64,000 nucleotides of DNA from Mariluticola halotolerans. Its GTDB lineage: Bacteria; Pseudomonadota; Alphaproteobacteria; Rhizobiales; Devosiaceae. A program made the position numbers and the translations under genes. Shown in pieces: positions 7,411 through 21,140 of the stretch. Within the stretch, counting starts at the first letter, position 1, and every line of letters starts with the position of its first letter. Under the pieces are notes generated by a model. The model saw nothing but the letters and a program-made list of their open reading frames with translations, ran no database searches and had not been told where the DNA came from. Where the stretch lies: contig NZ_CP090960.1 of assembly GCF_021611515.1 (NCBI RefSeq), positions 124,001 through 188,000 on the forward strand, read 5' to 3'.

Positions 7411-9164
7411 TCGGCTGCTGCTTTGGACTGTTCGCCCTGATCCAGGGTGATGGTGAATTCCGCACCGCCTTCCGGGGTGTTGGCTGCGGTCAGCTGACCT
7501 TCGAAATCCTTGATGATATTGTATGAAATTGACAGCCCCAGACCCAGGCCCTTGCCCACTTCCTTTGTGGTGAAGAACGGGTCGAATACAGTGGTGAGCG
7601 TGTCCGGGGCGAGACCTGGGCCTGTGTCGGTGACGCGGATCATCACCTTGCCGTTTTCGCAAGCCGTGTGGATGGTGACGCGTGATGTGTTTTGCCCCTG
7701 CATCGCGTCCAGCGCATTCAGCACGAGATTGACGATAACCTGCTGCAGGCGGACATAGCCGGCGCGCGCCCATATGTCGGGCTCAGCGGCTGAAACCACT
7801 ATTTCTGCGTTATCGGCATGTATTCTCGACGTCAGAACGCTCAGCGCATCATCAATGACGGTGCTGACGGGAACGGTGCTATAGGTTGGGTTGGGCTTGC
7901 GGGCAAAATTGCGCAAGTGCTTGGAAATCTGAGCCATGCGGTCGGTCAGGTCGGAAATGCGTTTGATATTGTTCCGCGCCTCGTCCTCGCGGCCGCGATC
8001 CATATAGGTCAGCGCGTTGTTGGCATAAGACTTTATCGCGGAAAGGGGCTGGTTATATTCGTGCGAAAGTGCGGTGGACATCTGCCCCAGCGCTGCGAGC
8101 TTGCCAGTCTGGATGAGTTCATTCTGTGTCTGGCGCAATTGCATGTTTGCTGCGCGGCGTTCCTCGATCTCATGTTCAAGGGTGGTGTTGGTTTCGATGA
8201 GGGCGCGCGTGCGATCGCGGACCATTCGTTCAAGGCGCAGCGAGGTGGCGCGGTCGAGACGTTTGCGCCGGTCGATCGTATATTGATGGTGGATCAGCGC
8301 CTGTACCGCCAGTGCGATCAGCGCACAGGCCACGGCCGACAGGGAACTCCATAGTGTTCGATAACCCATGCTGGGGGCGATGTCGGCCAGAACGCGGAGT
8401 TGCCAGCCCAATAATGGCAGCGGCCGGGAAATTTCCAGATACTGCGTATTCTCTCCCACAATTTCCACAAACTTGCCGGCACCGCGGGGCACTTCAATAT
8501 CATCGGTTCGCCGCAAGCGCAGATTTTCGCGATTGGACATGACGATGGTGTGGTTTTTATCGACCGCCAAAACAGGGTTGTCGGTGAGCGACCACGAGGC
8601 TTCGAGTTGTTCCAGGCTGACGTAAACAGCAACGACGCCGACAAAGCCGGTCGCGTCGCGGACGCCGGTGGTGAAAACATACGCGCGCTTTCCGTTGTCG
8701 AGTACACGCATTTCCCTGCCGAGGCGGCCTTGCGCCGCCGCGATGAACAGCGGCGATTCCGGTTCAATCCGGTCTGAGAAGAACCCGATACCTGTCGCGA
8801 GCGGCTTTCCGTCCGGATAAATGAAACTGATGTCCATGGCGCCCGAAAGACCGACAACATGAAGGGCGATGCGCCGCGCCGATTGCAGTGTTTCCGGGCC
8901 TGGGGTTTTTGTGAACAGGTCCGGGAGGTCGTTGCGGCGGGCCAGCATTGCCGGCAGCAGCCGGTATTTGTCGAGCAGACCCGCCAGAACCTCGGCCTGC
9001 ACAAAAAGCGTTTCGCGGGCATTTGCGCGTAAACGCTCCTGCACAAGATCGGCAGCGATATTTCCAGAGACCCATGCAGCCACGATGCCCATTACCAGAA
9101 CGACCAGCAGATTTGCTGCGCTCAATTTTCGGTATTTACGGGTGAGGGCGGCGCCACTCGTCAT
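7407..9164 (-). CDS. dctB: DctB-like sensor histidine kinase
   Basis: This 585-residue membrane kinase senses an extracytoplasmic ligand and phosphorylates the DctD-like partner. It has an N-terminal transmembrane helix (about 18-36), a large periplasmic region of tandem PAS/Cache type, a second helix (near 285-300), a cytoplasmic coiled segment with an RxxANMQLRQTQNELIQ linker, a HisKA box with phospho-accepting H368 (ALSHEYNQPLSAIKSYA), and an ATPase domain with N, G1 and G2 boxes (VNLVLNALDAM, DTGPGL, GLGLGLSIS). The HEYNQPL box is the DctB/NtrB-like subtype. It is translationally coupled to the regulator by an ATGA overlap. It diverges from glgP across about 190 bp. Confidence 0.9.
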   Translation of the reverse strand: MTSGAALTRKYRKLSAANLLVVLVMGIVAAWVSGNIAADLVQERLRANARETLFVQAEVLAGLLDKYRLLPAMLARRNDLPDLFTKTPGPETLQSARRIALHVVGLSGAMDISFIYPDGKPLATGIGFFSDRIEPESPLFIAAAQGRLGREMRVLDNGKRAYVFTTGVRDATGFVGVVAVYVSLEQLEASWSLTDNPVLAVDKNHTIVMSNRENLRLRRTDDIEVPRGAGKFVEIVGENTQYLEISRPLPLLGWQLRVLADIAPSMGYRTLWSSLSAVACALIALAVQALIHHQYTIDRRKRLDRATSLRLERMVRDRTRALIETNTTLEHEIEERRAANMQLRQTQNELIQTGKLAALGQMSTALSHEYNQPLSAIKSYANNALTYMDRGREDEARNNIKRISDLTDRMAQISKHLRNFARKPNPTYSTVPVSTVIDDALSVLTSRIHADNAEIVVSAAEPDIWARAGYVRLQQVIVNLVLNALDAMQGQNTSRVTIHTACENGKVMIRVTDTGPGLAPDTLTTVFDPFFTTKEVGKGLGLGLSISYNIIKDFEGQLTAANTPEGGAEFTITLDQGEQSKAAAE

Positions 9165-9275
9165 CGGGTATTCCAGCTTTTGTCGATGTATAGCGGTACT
9201 ATCCCGTGAAATTATTGTCCTGTCATGCTTTTTACGTCCTCCGCCGGGAGCAGAATGTTTGAGTTTTTCTAATCT

Positions 9276-9297
9276 AACCGCTTTGCAAGGAGCGGTT
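9276..9297 (+). promoter_or_regulatory. hairpin in the glgP leader
   Basis: AACCGCT (9276-9282) and AGCGGTT (9291-9297) form a perfect 7-bp stem with an 8-base loop, about 60 bp before the glgP start, in the 190-bp region shared with the divergent kinase gene. No T-run follows. The role is unknown. Confidence 0.3.
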
Positions 9298-9354
9298 CGG
9301 CGTGCCAGACTGAGACATCTGAGGGGATCATTGTCATGAATTCAGGATTGCGAA

Positions 9355-11838
9355 ATGCCGCAAACGCCTATTGTTTACGATGGCCCAACGCCAGAACCCC
9401 GCGCCCATACTGCTGATGCACTCGCGTCTGAAATTCTAGAAAAGCTCACATATTCTGTCGGTAAAGACCCGATTGTCGCCCGCCGCAACGATTGGCTGCA
9501 GGCCACTATTCTGGCTGTGCGGGACAGGATCATCGACATCTGGATGGAGTCGACGCGCGAGACATGGCGCAAGGGCGACAAGCGGGTCTATTATCTCTCG
9601 CTCGAGTTTCTGATCGGGCGTTTGATGCGGGATGCCTTTTCCAACCTGGAATTGATGCAGCCGGTACGCGAGGCGTTGCAGCGTTTCGACGTTGATCTGA
9701 ACGATTTGATTGACCTTGAGCCGGATGCCGCGCTTGGCAATGGTGGGCTCGGCCGCCTTGCCGCCTGCTTCATGGAGAGCATGTCGAGCGTCAAAATCCC
9801 GGCCTATGGCTATGGCATTCGTTATGTACACGGGCTTTTCCGGCAGGAAGTTTCCGACGGATGGCAGGTTGAACTGCCTGAAACGTGGCTGGCGCATGGC
9901 AACCCCTGGGAATTCGAGCGGCGGGAAAGCGCCTATCAGGTGGGGTTCGGCGGCTATGTCGAGCCGGTCCAGCAAGAAGATGGCACAACACAGCAGATCT
10001 GGCACCCGGCGGATCACGTTCTGGCCGTGGCGTTTGACACGCCGGTTGTGGGCTGGCGCGGGGCGCGGGTGAACACGCTAAGGCTCTGGAGCGCGCAGCC
10101 GATTGACCCGATCCTGCTGGACCGTTTCAATTCCGGTGATCATGTGGGCGCGCTGGAAGAAAGCTCCAAGGCAGAAGCGATTACGCAAATTCTTTATCCC
10201 GCCGATTCAACGCCGGCCGGGCAGGAATTGCGCTTGCGGCAGGAGTTTTTCTTCTCGTCGGCGTCGCTGCAGGACATTATCCGGCGCCATATCCAGCAAT
10301 ATAATGATCTGGGGTCCTTGCCGGATAAAGTGGCCATCCAGCTGAACGACACGCATCCAGCTATTTCAGTGGCTGAACTGATGCGTATTCTTATCGATGA
10401 GCACGACATCAAATGGGACAGGGCGTGGGATATCACGCGCGCAGTGTTTGGTTTCACCAATCATACCCTGATGCCAGAAGCGCTTGAAACGTGGCCGGTC
10501 GCTCTTCTGGAGCAGATGTTGCCCCGGCATATGCAGATCATCTATGCGATCAATGCCGCCGTACTCATTGAAGCGCGCAAGGGAGCTGGTTTTGATGATG
10601 GGGCGATATCTAATGTCTCGTTGATTGACGAACATGGTGGCCGCCGGGTACGCATGGCGCAACTGGCTTTTGTGGGGTCCCACTCGGTCAATGGCGTTTC
10701 CGGGCTGCACTCGGAATTGATTAAAACGACGATTTTTTCTGATCTGCACAAGCTTTATCCCGACCGGATCAACAACAAGACCAACGGGATCACGCCGCGG
10801 CGGTGGTTGATGCAGTGCAATCCGGGCCTGACCCAGTTGATAGCTGACCGCATCGGCCCCGCTTTTATGGACGATACCGAGGCGCTGGTGGCGCTGGACA
10901 AGCATGCAGACGATCCCGATTTTCAGCGACAGTTTGCCGAGGTCAAGCGCGCCAACAAGGTTCGGCTTGCCGCGCTGATCAAGGAACGTACGCATATTGT
11001 GGTGTCGCCTGATGCGCTGTTTGATGTGCAGATCAAACGGATACACGAATACAAGCGCCAATTGCTGAACGTGGTCGAGGCGGTTGCGCTTTACAATTCC
11101 ATAAAGGCGCATCCGGAAAAGGAATGGGTGCCAAGGGTCAAGATTTTTGCCGGCAAGGCGGCACCGGGCTACTGGAATGCCAAGCTGATCATCAAACTGA
11201 TGAATGACGTTGCAAAGGTCATCAATAATGATCCGGCGGTGCGCGGGATTTTGAAAGTGGTGTTCCTGCCCAATTATAATGTCTCGCTGGCTGAAGTGAT
11301 TATTCCGGCGGCGGATCTCAGCGAACAGATCTCTACTGCGGGCATGGAAGCCTCGGGGACGGGGAACATGAAGTTCGCCCTCAATGGCGCGCTGACCATT
11401 GGCACGCTGGATGGCGCCAATGTGGAGATGCAGGATCTGGTCGGGCCGGAGAACATCGTGATCTTCGGCATGACCGCCGATCAGGTGGAGGAGCAACGCA
11501 AGTCGAGCCTGAGCCCGCGTTCGGTCATTGAGCAATCGCAGGATTTGCGCGAAGCGCTTGAGGCTATCAAGGGCGGGGTGTTTTCGCCGGATGATCGTAA
11601 TCGCTATGATGATCTGATCGAGGGGCTTTATGAGCATGACTGGTTCATGGTCACGCGCGATTTTGATGCCTATGCGGCCGCGCAACGCAAGGTCGACCGG
11701 ATCTGGCTGGACAAGGCGAAATGGAATGCCATGGCCATTCGGAATACCGCCCATATGGGATGGTTTTCTTCAGACAGGACAATCCGACAATATGCCGAAG
11801 ACATTTGGGGTGTGCCGGTTGAGGAAGGCAAAAAGTGA
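9355..11838 (+). CDS. glgP: glycogen phosphorylase
   Basis: This 827-residue enzyme releases glucose-1-phosphate from the non-reducing ends of glycogen using phosphate and pyridoxal phosphate. The pyridoxal-binding lysine lies in EASGTGNMKFALNGALTIGTLDGANVE. Other family blocks are LGNGGLGRLAACFMES near residue 125 and QLNDTHPAISVAELMR. The length is standard. It is the first gene of a six-gene operon, and its TGA overlaps the GTG start of glgB. No regulatory extension is seen. It diverges from the DctB-type kinase. Confidence 0.98.
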   Translation: MPQTPIVYDGPTPEPRAHTADALASEILEKLTYSVGKDPIVARRNDWLQATILAVRDRIIDIWMESTRETWRKGDKRVYYLSLEFLIGRLMRDAFSNLELMQPVREALQRFDVDLNDLIDLEPDAALGNGGLGRLAACFMESMSSVKIPAYGYGIRYVHGLFRQEVSDGWQVELPETWLAHGNPWEFERRESAYQVGFGGYVEPVQQEDGTTQQIWHPADHVLAVAFDTPVVGWRGARVNTLRLWSAQPIDPILLDRFNSGDHVGALEESSKAEAITQILYPADSTPAGQELRLRQEFFFSSASLQDIIRRHIQQYNDLGSLPDKVAIQLNDTHPAISVAELMRILIDEHDIKWDRAWDITRAVFGFTNHTLMPEALETWPVALLEQMLPRHMQIIYAINAAVLIEARKGAGFDDGAISNVSLIDEHGGRRVRMAQLAFVGSHSVNGVSGLHSELIKTTIFSDLHKLYPDRINNKTNGITPRRWLMQCNPGLTQLIADRIGPAFMDDTEALVALDKHADDPDFQRQFAEVKRANKVRLAALIKERTHIVVSPDALFDVQIKRIHEYKRQLLNVVEAVALYNSIKAHPEKEWVPRVKIFAGKAAPGYWNAKLIIKLMNDVAKVINNDPAVRGILKVVFLPNYNVSLAEVIIPAADLSEQISTAGMEASGTGNMKFALNGALTIGTLDGANVEMQDLVGPENIVIFGMTADQVEEQRKSSLSPRSVIEQSQDLREALEAIKGGVFSPDDRNRYDDLIEGLYEHDWFMVTRDFDAYAAAQRKVDRIWLDKAKWNAMAIRNTAHMGWFSSDRTIRQYAEDIWGVPVEEGKK

Positions 11839-14030
11839 TACGACCGGATTTGCAGGCAGACCAAAAAGACGTCGAAGCAATCGCCTCGGGGCAACATACG
11901 AACCCGTTCGCCGTTCTGGGTTTGCATGAAACGGGTGAGGCGTGGATTGCCCGAACTTTCATTCCCCATGCCAAGGCCCTGACGGCTTTCGACAAGGACG
12001 GAGCCCTGTTGGGAACGCTTGAACTGCGGGACACGCGCGGCTTTTTTGAAGGGCTGCTGAATTTGAAAGCCCGCGGCCCGGTCCGTTATCATGCCAGCAA
12101 TGACGGGGGGGAATGGGACGTTTGGGACCCTTACAGCTTCGGACCGGTACTTGGGCCGATGGACGACTACTATATCGGTGAGGGTTCGCACCTGAGGTTG
12201 TTCGACAAGCTGGGTGCCCATGTTCTTGAATTTGAAGGTGTTTCGGGAACGCATTTTGCCGTCTGGGCACCCAACGCCCGGCGGGTAAGTGTTGTCGGGC
12301 CGTTCAATGACTGGGACGGGCGCCGCCATCCCATGCGCCTGCGCGTTGATACCGGAATATGGGAAGTGTTCATTCCCGAGATCGGGCCGGGGACGATTTA
12401 CAAATACGAGATTATCGGGGTGGACGGTGATCTGTTGCCGCTGAAAGCCGATCCCTTTGCCCAGCAGGGCGAAATCCGGCCAAGCAATGCCTCGGTTGTG
12501 GCCGATCCGACGCCGTTTGAATGGACTGATGCCGCCTATATGGAAAAGCGGGCCCAAGGCGATTGGCGCCGGGCACCTATGTCCATTTATGAAGTGCATC
12601 TGGGGTCGTGGCGGCGGCATCCGGATGGCAGCTTTTTCACCTATGACATGCTGGCCGAGCAATTGGTGCCGTACGCGGCGGATATGGGGTTTACCCATAT
12701 CGAATTGTTGCCGATTTCCGAGCACCCCTATGACCCTTCCTGGGGCTATCAACCGACCGGGCTTTATGCGCCGACCTCGCGCTTTGGGTCGCCCGCTGCA
12801 TTCGCCCGTTTTGTCAATGCGGCCCATGCGGCCGGGCTTGGGGTCATACTGGATTGGGTGCCGGCGCATTTTCCAACCGATGCCCATGGTCTGGCGCGGT
12901 TTGATGGCACAGCGCTTTATGAGCATCTTGATCCGCGGCGGGGCTATCACCCCGACTGGAACACTGCGATTTATAATTTCGGGCGCAAGGAGGTGGTGTC
13001 GTTCCTTGTGAACAATGCGCTCTACTGGCTAGAGAAATTCCATATCGACGGGCTGCGCGTCGATGCTGTCGCCTCGATGCTCTATCTCGATTATTCGCGC
13101 AATCCGGGTGAATGGGTGCCGAATGAGCGGGGCGGCAATGAAAATCTTGAGGCGGTTTCATTTCTGCAGCGGGTGAATGCGGCGACCTATCAGGCGCACC
13201 CGGGAACCTTCATGATTGCCGAGGAATCGACGTCATGGCCAGGGGTCAGTCAGCCCGTACACAATGGCGGGCTGGGGTTTGGGTTCAAATGGAATATGGG
13301 GTTCATGAATGACACCCTGCAATATATGAGCCGGGATCCCATTCATCGCGGGCATCACCACAAGGATATGACTTTTGGGCTGCTCTATGCGTTTTCCGAG
13401 AATTTCGTATTGCCGCTCAGCCATGACGAGGTTGTGCATGGCAAGTCTTCGCTGATCGAGAAAATGCCGGGGGATACCTGGCAGCAATTCGCCAATCTGC
13501 GCGCCTATTATGCCTTCATGTGGGGGCACCCGGGCAAGAAGCTTTTGTTTATGGGGCAGGAGTTTGCGCAGACGGCTGAATGGGATGAATCAAGGGGGCT
13601 GAACTGGCGGCTGCTCGGGAACGAGACCCATGACAATATGCGGCGGCTGATTACTGACCTGAATGGCGCCTATCGGGAACTGCCCGCACTTCATGCCCGC
13701 GATTGCGAGCCGGAAGGCTTTGAATGGCTGATCGGCAATGACCGCACGAATTCAGTTTTCGCCTGGGTCCGCAAGGCCCCTGGAGAGGAGCCGGTTGTGG
13801 TGATTTCCAACTTCACCCCGGTGCCGCGTACAAATTACCGGGTGCCCATGCCCAAGGCGGGGCGATGGACAGAGCGGATCAATACGGATGCACAATGGTA
13901 TTCTGGCAGCAATATGGGGAACCTTGGCGGCATCGAAGCCGTTGAAGCGGAATATGGCGGGTGGCCTGCTTATGCCGACCTGCTGTTGCCGCCTCTTGCA
14001 ACCCTGATACTCAAATTCGAGCCGGACTGA
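11835..14030 (+). CDS. glgB: 1,4-alpha-glucan branching enzyme
   Basis: This 731-residue GH13 enzyme makes the alpha-1,6 branches of glycogen. It starts at GTG 11835 inside the stop of glgP (GTGA), so the two are translationally coupled. An N-terminal branching-enzyme module and a CBM48-like domain (GTHFAVWAPNARRVSVVGPFNDWDG, about 140-165) precede the barrel. Catalytic elements visible are the nucleophile region GLRVDAVASMLYLDY, the acid in MIAEEST and LSHDEVVHGK. The C-terminal beta-domain is complete. Length and order are those of ordinary bacterial GlgB. Confidence 0.98.
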   Translation: MIRPDLQADQKDVEAIASGQHTNPFAVLGLHETGEAWIARTFIPHAKALTAFDKDGALLGTLELRDTRGFFEGLLNLKARGPVRYHASNDGGEWDVWDPYSFGPVLGPMDDYYIGEGSHLRLFDKLGAHVLEFEGVSGTHFAVWAPNARRVSVVGPFNDWDGRRHPMRLRVDTGIWEVFIPEIGPGTIYKYEIIGVDGDLLPLKADPFAQQGEIRPSNASVVADPTPFEWTDAAYMEKRAQGDWRRAPMSIYEVHLGSWRRHPDGSFFTYDMLAEQLVPYAADMGFTHIELLPISEHPYDPSWGYQPTGLYAPTSRFGSPAAFARFVNAAHAAGLGVILDWVPAHFPTDAHGLARFDGTALYEHLDPRRGYHPDWNTAIYNFGRKEVVSFLVNNALYWLEKFHIDGLRVDAVASMLYLDYSRNPGEWVPNERGGNENLEAVSFLQRVNAATYQAHPGTFMIAEESTSWPGVSQPVHNGGLGFGFKWNMGFMNDTLQYMSRDPIHRGHHHKDMTFGLLYAFSENFVLPLSHDEVVHGKSSLIEKMPGDTWQQFANLRAYYAFMWGHPGKKLLFMGQEFAQTAEWDESRGLNWRLLGNETHDNMRRLITDLNGAYRELPALHARDCEPEGFEWLIGNDRTNSVFAWVRKAPGEEPVVVISNFTPVPRTNYRVPMPKAGRWTERINTDAQWYSGSNMGNLGGIEAVEAEYGGWPAYADLLLPPLATLILKFEPD

Positions 14031-14114
14031 CCGGTAACTAAGCAGGTAGTAGCCTAGGGCGAGCCGTTTACAACAAGAGCAAAAATTACGGGTTGCGTGT
14101 AACTGGAGGGAAAT

Positions 14115-15382
14115 ATGGCTGATTTTGGAGCACCGTCGCCACTGGCACGTGACGCGATGGCTTATGTCTTGGCTGGGGGGCGCGGCACACGCCTGATGGA
14201 ATTGACGGACCGGCGGGCAAAGCCGGCGGTCTTTTTTGGCGGCAAATCGCGTATCATCGATTTCGCCTTGTCGAATGCCATTAATTCCGGCATTCGCCGC
14301 ATTTCAGTTGCCACCCAATATCAGGCGCACAGCCTGATCCGGCATTTGCATCGCGGCTGGAACTTCCTGCGGCCTGAACGTAACGAGAGTTTTGATGTGT
14401 TGCCTGCCAGCCAGCGCATGGGCGATGAACTTTGGTATGCGGGCACCGCGGACGCGGTCTATCAAAACACGGACATTATTCTGGACTCAGGTGCAAAATA
14501 TATCGTCGTTCTGGCGGGCGATCATATTTACAAGATGGATTACGAAGTCATGCTGCGCCAGCATGTCGACACAGGCGCAGACGTGACCGTTGGCTGTCTC
14601 GAAGTGCCGCGCATGGAAGCGGTGGGTTTCGGCGTCATGCATGTGGATGGACGCGACCAGATCATCGATTTCGTGGAAAAGCCCAAGGATCCGCCGGGTA
14701 TTCCCGACAAGCCGGATCTGGCGCTCGCTTCTATGGGCATTTATGTGTTCGAGACCCGGTTTCTGATGGACCAGTTGCGCCGGGACGCCGCGACAGAGGG
14801 GTCGAGCCGTGATTTTGGCAAGGATATCATCCCGCATATCGTCAAGAATGGTACAGCCTGGGCGCACCGGTTTGCGCGCTCATGCGTGCGTTCGGCGAAA
14901 GAGGAAGTGGCCTATTGGCGCGATGTGGGCACGATCGATGCCTATTGGAAGGCCAATATCGATCTGACCGATATCGTGCCGCAGCTTGATCTTTATGACC
15001 GCGACTGGCCGATATGGACCTATGCCGAGATCAATCCGCCGGCGAAATTCGTGCATGATCTGGATGGGCGTCGCGGCAGTGCGATTTCATCGCTGGTTTC
15101 GGGGGATTGCATCATTTCTGGCGCATCGGTGCATCGCACCCTGTTATCAACGGGCGCGCGCGTGCACTCCTATTCGGTGCTTAATGATGCGGTTGTTCTG
15201 CCCCGATGCACAATCGGGCGCGGGGCGCGGCTGAACAAGGTTGTGGTCGACAGCAATGTGACGATTCCCGATGGCCTTGTGATTGGCGAAGACCCCGAGT
15301 TCGACGCAAAGTGGTTCCGGCGGACGGATGAAGACGTTGTGCTGATTACCCAGCCCATGATTGACAATTACCTGGCGAATAA

Positions 15383-15386
<4 letters not shown>
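14115..15386 (+). CDS. glgC: glucose-1-phosphate adenylyltransferase
   Basis: This 423-residue enzyme makes ADP-glucose, the committed step of glycogen synthesis. The nucleotide-binding loop is [33 protein letters not shown] near the N-terminus, followed by GTADAVYQN and the glucose-1-phosphate site region IIDFVEKP. The C-terminal left-handed beta-helix is complete. The start at 14115 has GGAGGGAA just upstream. An 84-bp gap separates it from glgB. Its end overlaps the glgA start by ATGA, so C and A are coupled. Alphaproteobacterial enzymes of this type are usually activated by fructose-6-phosphate and pyruvate; that is family knowledge. Confidence 0.98.
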
Positions 15387-18461
<3,075 letters not shown>

Positions 18462-18482
18462 CCTTTTGGAGGCCTTTGTGCT

Positions 18483-20504
18483 TTGACACCTGAACTTGTT
18501 CCCCATGGTGGCGCGGCTGAACCGCGTGGCGCCACGGCAATGTCTGATGGTGTCAATTTTTCGGTTTATTCCGAAACGGCGACGGCAATCTGGGTGTGCA
18601 TATTTGATGCCCAGGATGACGAGATTGGCCGGTTTCTGCTCGACGGACATGAAGATAATGTGCGCTTCGGGCTGATCTCGGGCATTGGTCCGGGTACGCG
18701 CTATGGTTTGCGTGCCGATGGCCCCTATGATCCGGCGCAGGGCTATTATTTTGATCCCAACAAGCTGCTGGTCGATCCTTATGCCAAGCTGATTGACCGC
18801 ACCTTCGTGCGTAGCCCGCGTTTGCGTCTGCCGCGCGAGGCGGAGGAGGATACGGCCTCACTAGTGCCCAAGGGTATCGTTATCGAGGCGGCAACGGAGC
18901 GGTTGCAGCCACGCGGCAGTGATGCGCCGGGGTTGATCTATGAACTGAATGTGCGTGGCTACACGATGCGCCATCCCAGCGTGCAGGGGCCGCTGCGTGG
19001 CACTGTCGCCGGATTGACGACGCGGCAGGTAATCTCGCATCTCGAACATCTTGGCGTTGATGTTGTTGAGTTGATGCCGGTGGCGGCGTGGATTGATGAG
19101 GGGCATTTGCCCATTCTCGGGCTGACCAATGCCTGGGGTTATAACCCTATCACTTATTTCGCGCCCGACCCGCGACTGATGCCGCGCGGCCTGACGGAAT
19201 TGCGCGCCATGACCGATATGTATCGGGAACACGGCATCTCGGTGATCCTTGATGTGGTTTATAATCATACCGGGGAGGGTGATGATCAGGGACCGGTGCT
19301 CAGTTTCAAGGGGCTGGATGCCCATACCTATTACCGCCATGTGGAGGTGGATGGGAGCCAGGTGCTGGTCAACGATACGGGGACCGGCAATACGCTGCGC
19401 TGTGATCATCCCGAAGTGCAGCGGCTGGTGATCGACAGCCTCAGGCACTGGGTTGAGGAATGCGGGGTTTCGGGATTCCGGTTCGATCTTGCGCCTATTC
19501 TGGGGCGCAGCCTTGAGGGATTTGACGGGAACGCGGAACTTATCCGCAAGATCAAGGCTGATCCGGTTCTCTCAAAAGGCCTGCTGGTTGCGGAACCCTG
19601 GGATCCGGGTCCGGGCGGGTATCAGCTTGGTGCCTTCGGCGATCCGTTTCATGAATGGAATGACAAATATCGCGATCAGGTGCGCGCGTTCTGGCGGGGC
19701 GATGATGACAAGCTTGCAGCGCTGGTGCGCAAGGTTGCAGGTACGTCTGACGTGTTCGACCACAATGGCCGTAGGCCATCGGCGGGGATCAATTTCCTTG
19801 CGGTACATGACGGGTTCACCCTCATGGATCTGGTCAGCTATGAGGACAAGCACAACGAGGCGAATGGCGAAGAGAACCGGGACGGGCACAATCACAATTC
19901 TTCATGGAATTGCGGCGTAGAAGGCCCCAGTGATGACCCCGAGATCAATGCGGCCCGTGCCCGCGATATCCGCGCAATGCTGGCGACGTTGATGTTCAGC
20001 CGCGGTGTGCCGATGCTGCAGCAGGGCGATGAAATGGGCCGCAGCCAGCACGGCAACAATAATGCCTATGCCCAGGACAATGAAATTACCTGGCTGGACT
20101 GGGAAAACGCCGATGGTGAGCTGGTCAATTATGTGGCGGCGCTGAAGGCGTTTCGCGATGCGCATCCGGCACTGAGTGCCGACCGGTTTTTGACCGGTGA
20201 AGAACAGAATGGTGTGCGCGATGTGGTTTGGCTGCATCCTGAGGGCCGGGAAATGGAAGATGATGACTGGCACGATGCCGGCGCGTCGGTGATCGGTATG
20301 CATCTTCACGTCGATGGGGATGAACTGATCATCTGGTTCAACCGCTGGGTCGATGCCGTCGATGTCAGCCTGCCCGAACCCACAACCGGCAATGGCTGGG
20401 TCAGCGGCATATGCTCGTCCGCAGAAGAGCCGGCATTTGGCGATGCGGGCCTTCTGTCTTTGCCGTCCCGTTCGGTTGTCGCGATTGTGCCAGCCGAGGC
20501 GTGA
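18483..20504 (+). CDS. glgX: glycogen debranching enzyme
   Basis: This 673-residue GH13 isoamylase-type enzyme cleaves alpha-1,6 branches of phosphorylase-trimmed glycogen. The start is a TTG at 18483 with GGAGG at 18468-18472; the next ATG at 18540 would remove the conserved GATAMSDGVNFSVYSE region's beginning. A CBM48-like module leads into the barrel. Visible barrel motifs are ISVILDVVYNHTGEGDD, VSGFRFDLAPILGR, LVAEPWDPG and FLAVHDGFTLMDLVSY. It closes the glycogen operon and ends 3 bp from the convergent end of ureG, with no terminator between them. Confidence 0.96.
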   Translation: MTPELVPHGGAAEPRGATAMSDGVNFSVYSETATAIWVCIFDAQDDEIGRFLLDGHEDNVRFGLISGIGPGTRYGLRADGPYDPAQGYYFDPNKLLVDPYAKLIDRTFVRSPRLRLPREAEEDTASLVPKGIVIEAATERLQPRGSDAPGLIYELNVRGYTMRHPSVQGPLRGTVAGLTTRQVISHLEHLGVDVVELMPVAAWIDEGHLPILGLTNAWGYNPITYFAPDPRLMPRGLTELRAMTDMYREHGISVILDVVYNHTGEGDDQGPVLSFKGLDAHTYYRHVEVDGSQVLVNDTGTGNTLRCDHPEVQRLVIDSLRHWVEECGVSGFRFDLAPILGRSLEGFDGNAELIRKIKADPVLSKGLLVAEPWDPGPGGYQLGAFGDPFHEWNDKYRDQVRAFWRGDDDKLAALVRKVAGTSDVFDHNGRRPSAGINFLAVHDGFTLMDLVSYEDKHNEANGEENRDGHNHNSSWNCGVEGPSDDPEINAARARDIRAMLATLMFSRGVPMLQQGDEMGRSQHGNNNAYAQDNEITWLDWENADGELVNYVAALKAFRDAHPALSADRFLTGEEQNGVRDVVWLHPEGREMEDDDWHDAGASVIGMHLHVDGDELIIWFNRWVDAVDVSLPEPTTGNGWVSGICSSAEEPAFGDAGLLSLPSRSVVAIVPAEA

Positions 20505-20507
20505 GAC

Positions 20508-21140
20508 CTATCCGGTCTTGCTTTGCGGGGCGACCAGTCCGCCCTGTAATTCGATAAAGCGGATGATCTCGTCCAGCCCGTCGCGCCGCAACAGGTCGGT
20601 GAAGACGTAAGGCCGGTCGTCGCGCACGGTTTTGGTGTCCGCTTCCATCACCTCGAGGCTGGCGCCGACATGGGGCGCCAGATCGGTCTTGTTGATGATC
20701 AGCAGGTCGGAACGGGTAATGGCCGGGCCACCCTTGCGCGGAATTTTTTCGCCCTGCGCCACCGAGATCACGTAAAGGGTCAGATCGGCGAGATCTGGCG
20801 AGAAAGTTGCGGCCAGATTGTCGCCGCCGCTTTCGACCAGAATGACGTCGAGATCGGGAAAGCGCCGGTTGAGATCGGCAATGGCGGCAAGGTTCAGCGA
20901 GGCGTCTTCGCGAATGGCGGTATGCGGGCACCCGCCGGTTTCCACCCCCACAATACGGTCTTCTGAAATGGCCTGCAGACGGGCAAGGATCAGCGCGTCT
21001 TCCTTGGTGTAAATATCATTGGTGACCACGGCCATGGAATAGCGCTCGCGCATGGCTTTGAGCAGCATTTCGCAAAGGGTGGTCTTGCCGGAACCGACGG
21101 GTCCGCCAATGCCGATACGCAAGGGGCCATTGCTGCTCAT
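20508..21140 (-). CDS. ureG: urease accessory GTPase
   Basis: This 210-residue SIMIBI-class GTPase supplies the energy and nickel for urease activation, acting with UreF, UreD and UreE. The P-loop [13 protein letters not shown] is at the N-terminus, the metal-binding CPH motif appears in [18 protein letters not shown], and [13 protein letters not shown] is the guanine-specificity region. The start at 21140 is chosen for its GGAG ribosome site and overlaps the previous gene by ATGA; an upstream extension in the frame is not conserved. It is the last gene of the minus-strand urease cluster. Confidence 0.97.
   Translation of the reverse strand: MSSNGPLRIGIGGPVGSGKTTLCEMLLKAMRERYSMAVVTNDIYTKEDALILARLQAISEDRIVGVETGGCPHTAIREDASLNLAAIADLNRRFPDLDVILVESGGDNLAATFSPDLADLTLYVISVAQGEKIPRKGGPAITRSDLLIINKTDLAPHVGASLEVMEADTKTVRDDRPYVFTDLLRRDGLDEIIRFIELQGGLVAPQSKTG

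Noticed and set aside
10366-11754. 462-codon minus-strand frame inside glgP
   Set aside because: It lies wholly within a certain gene, is rich in His/Arg/Ile, and has no domain; it is an antisense shadow.
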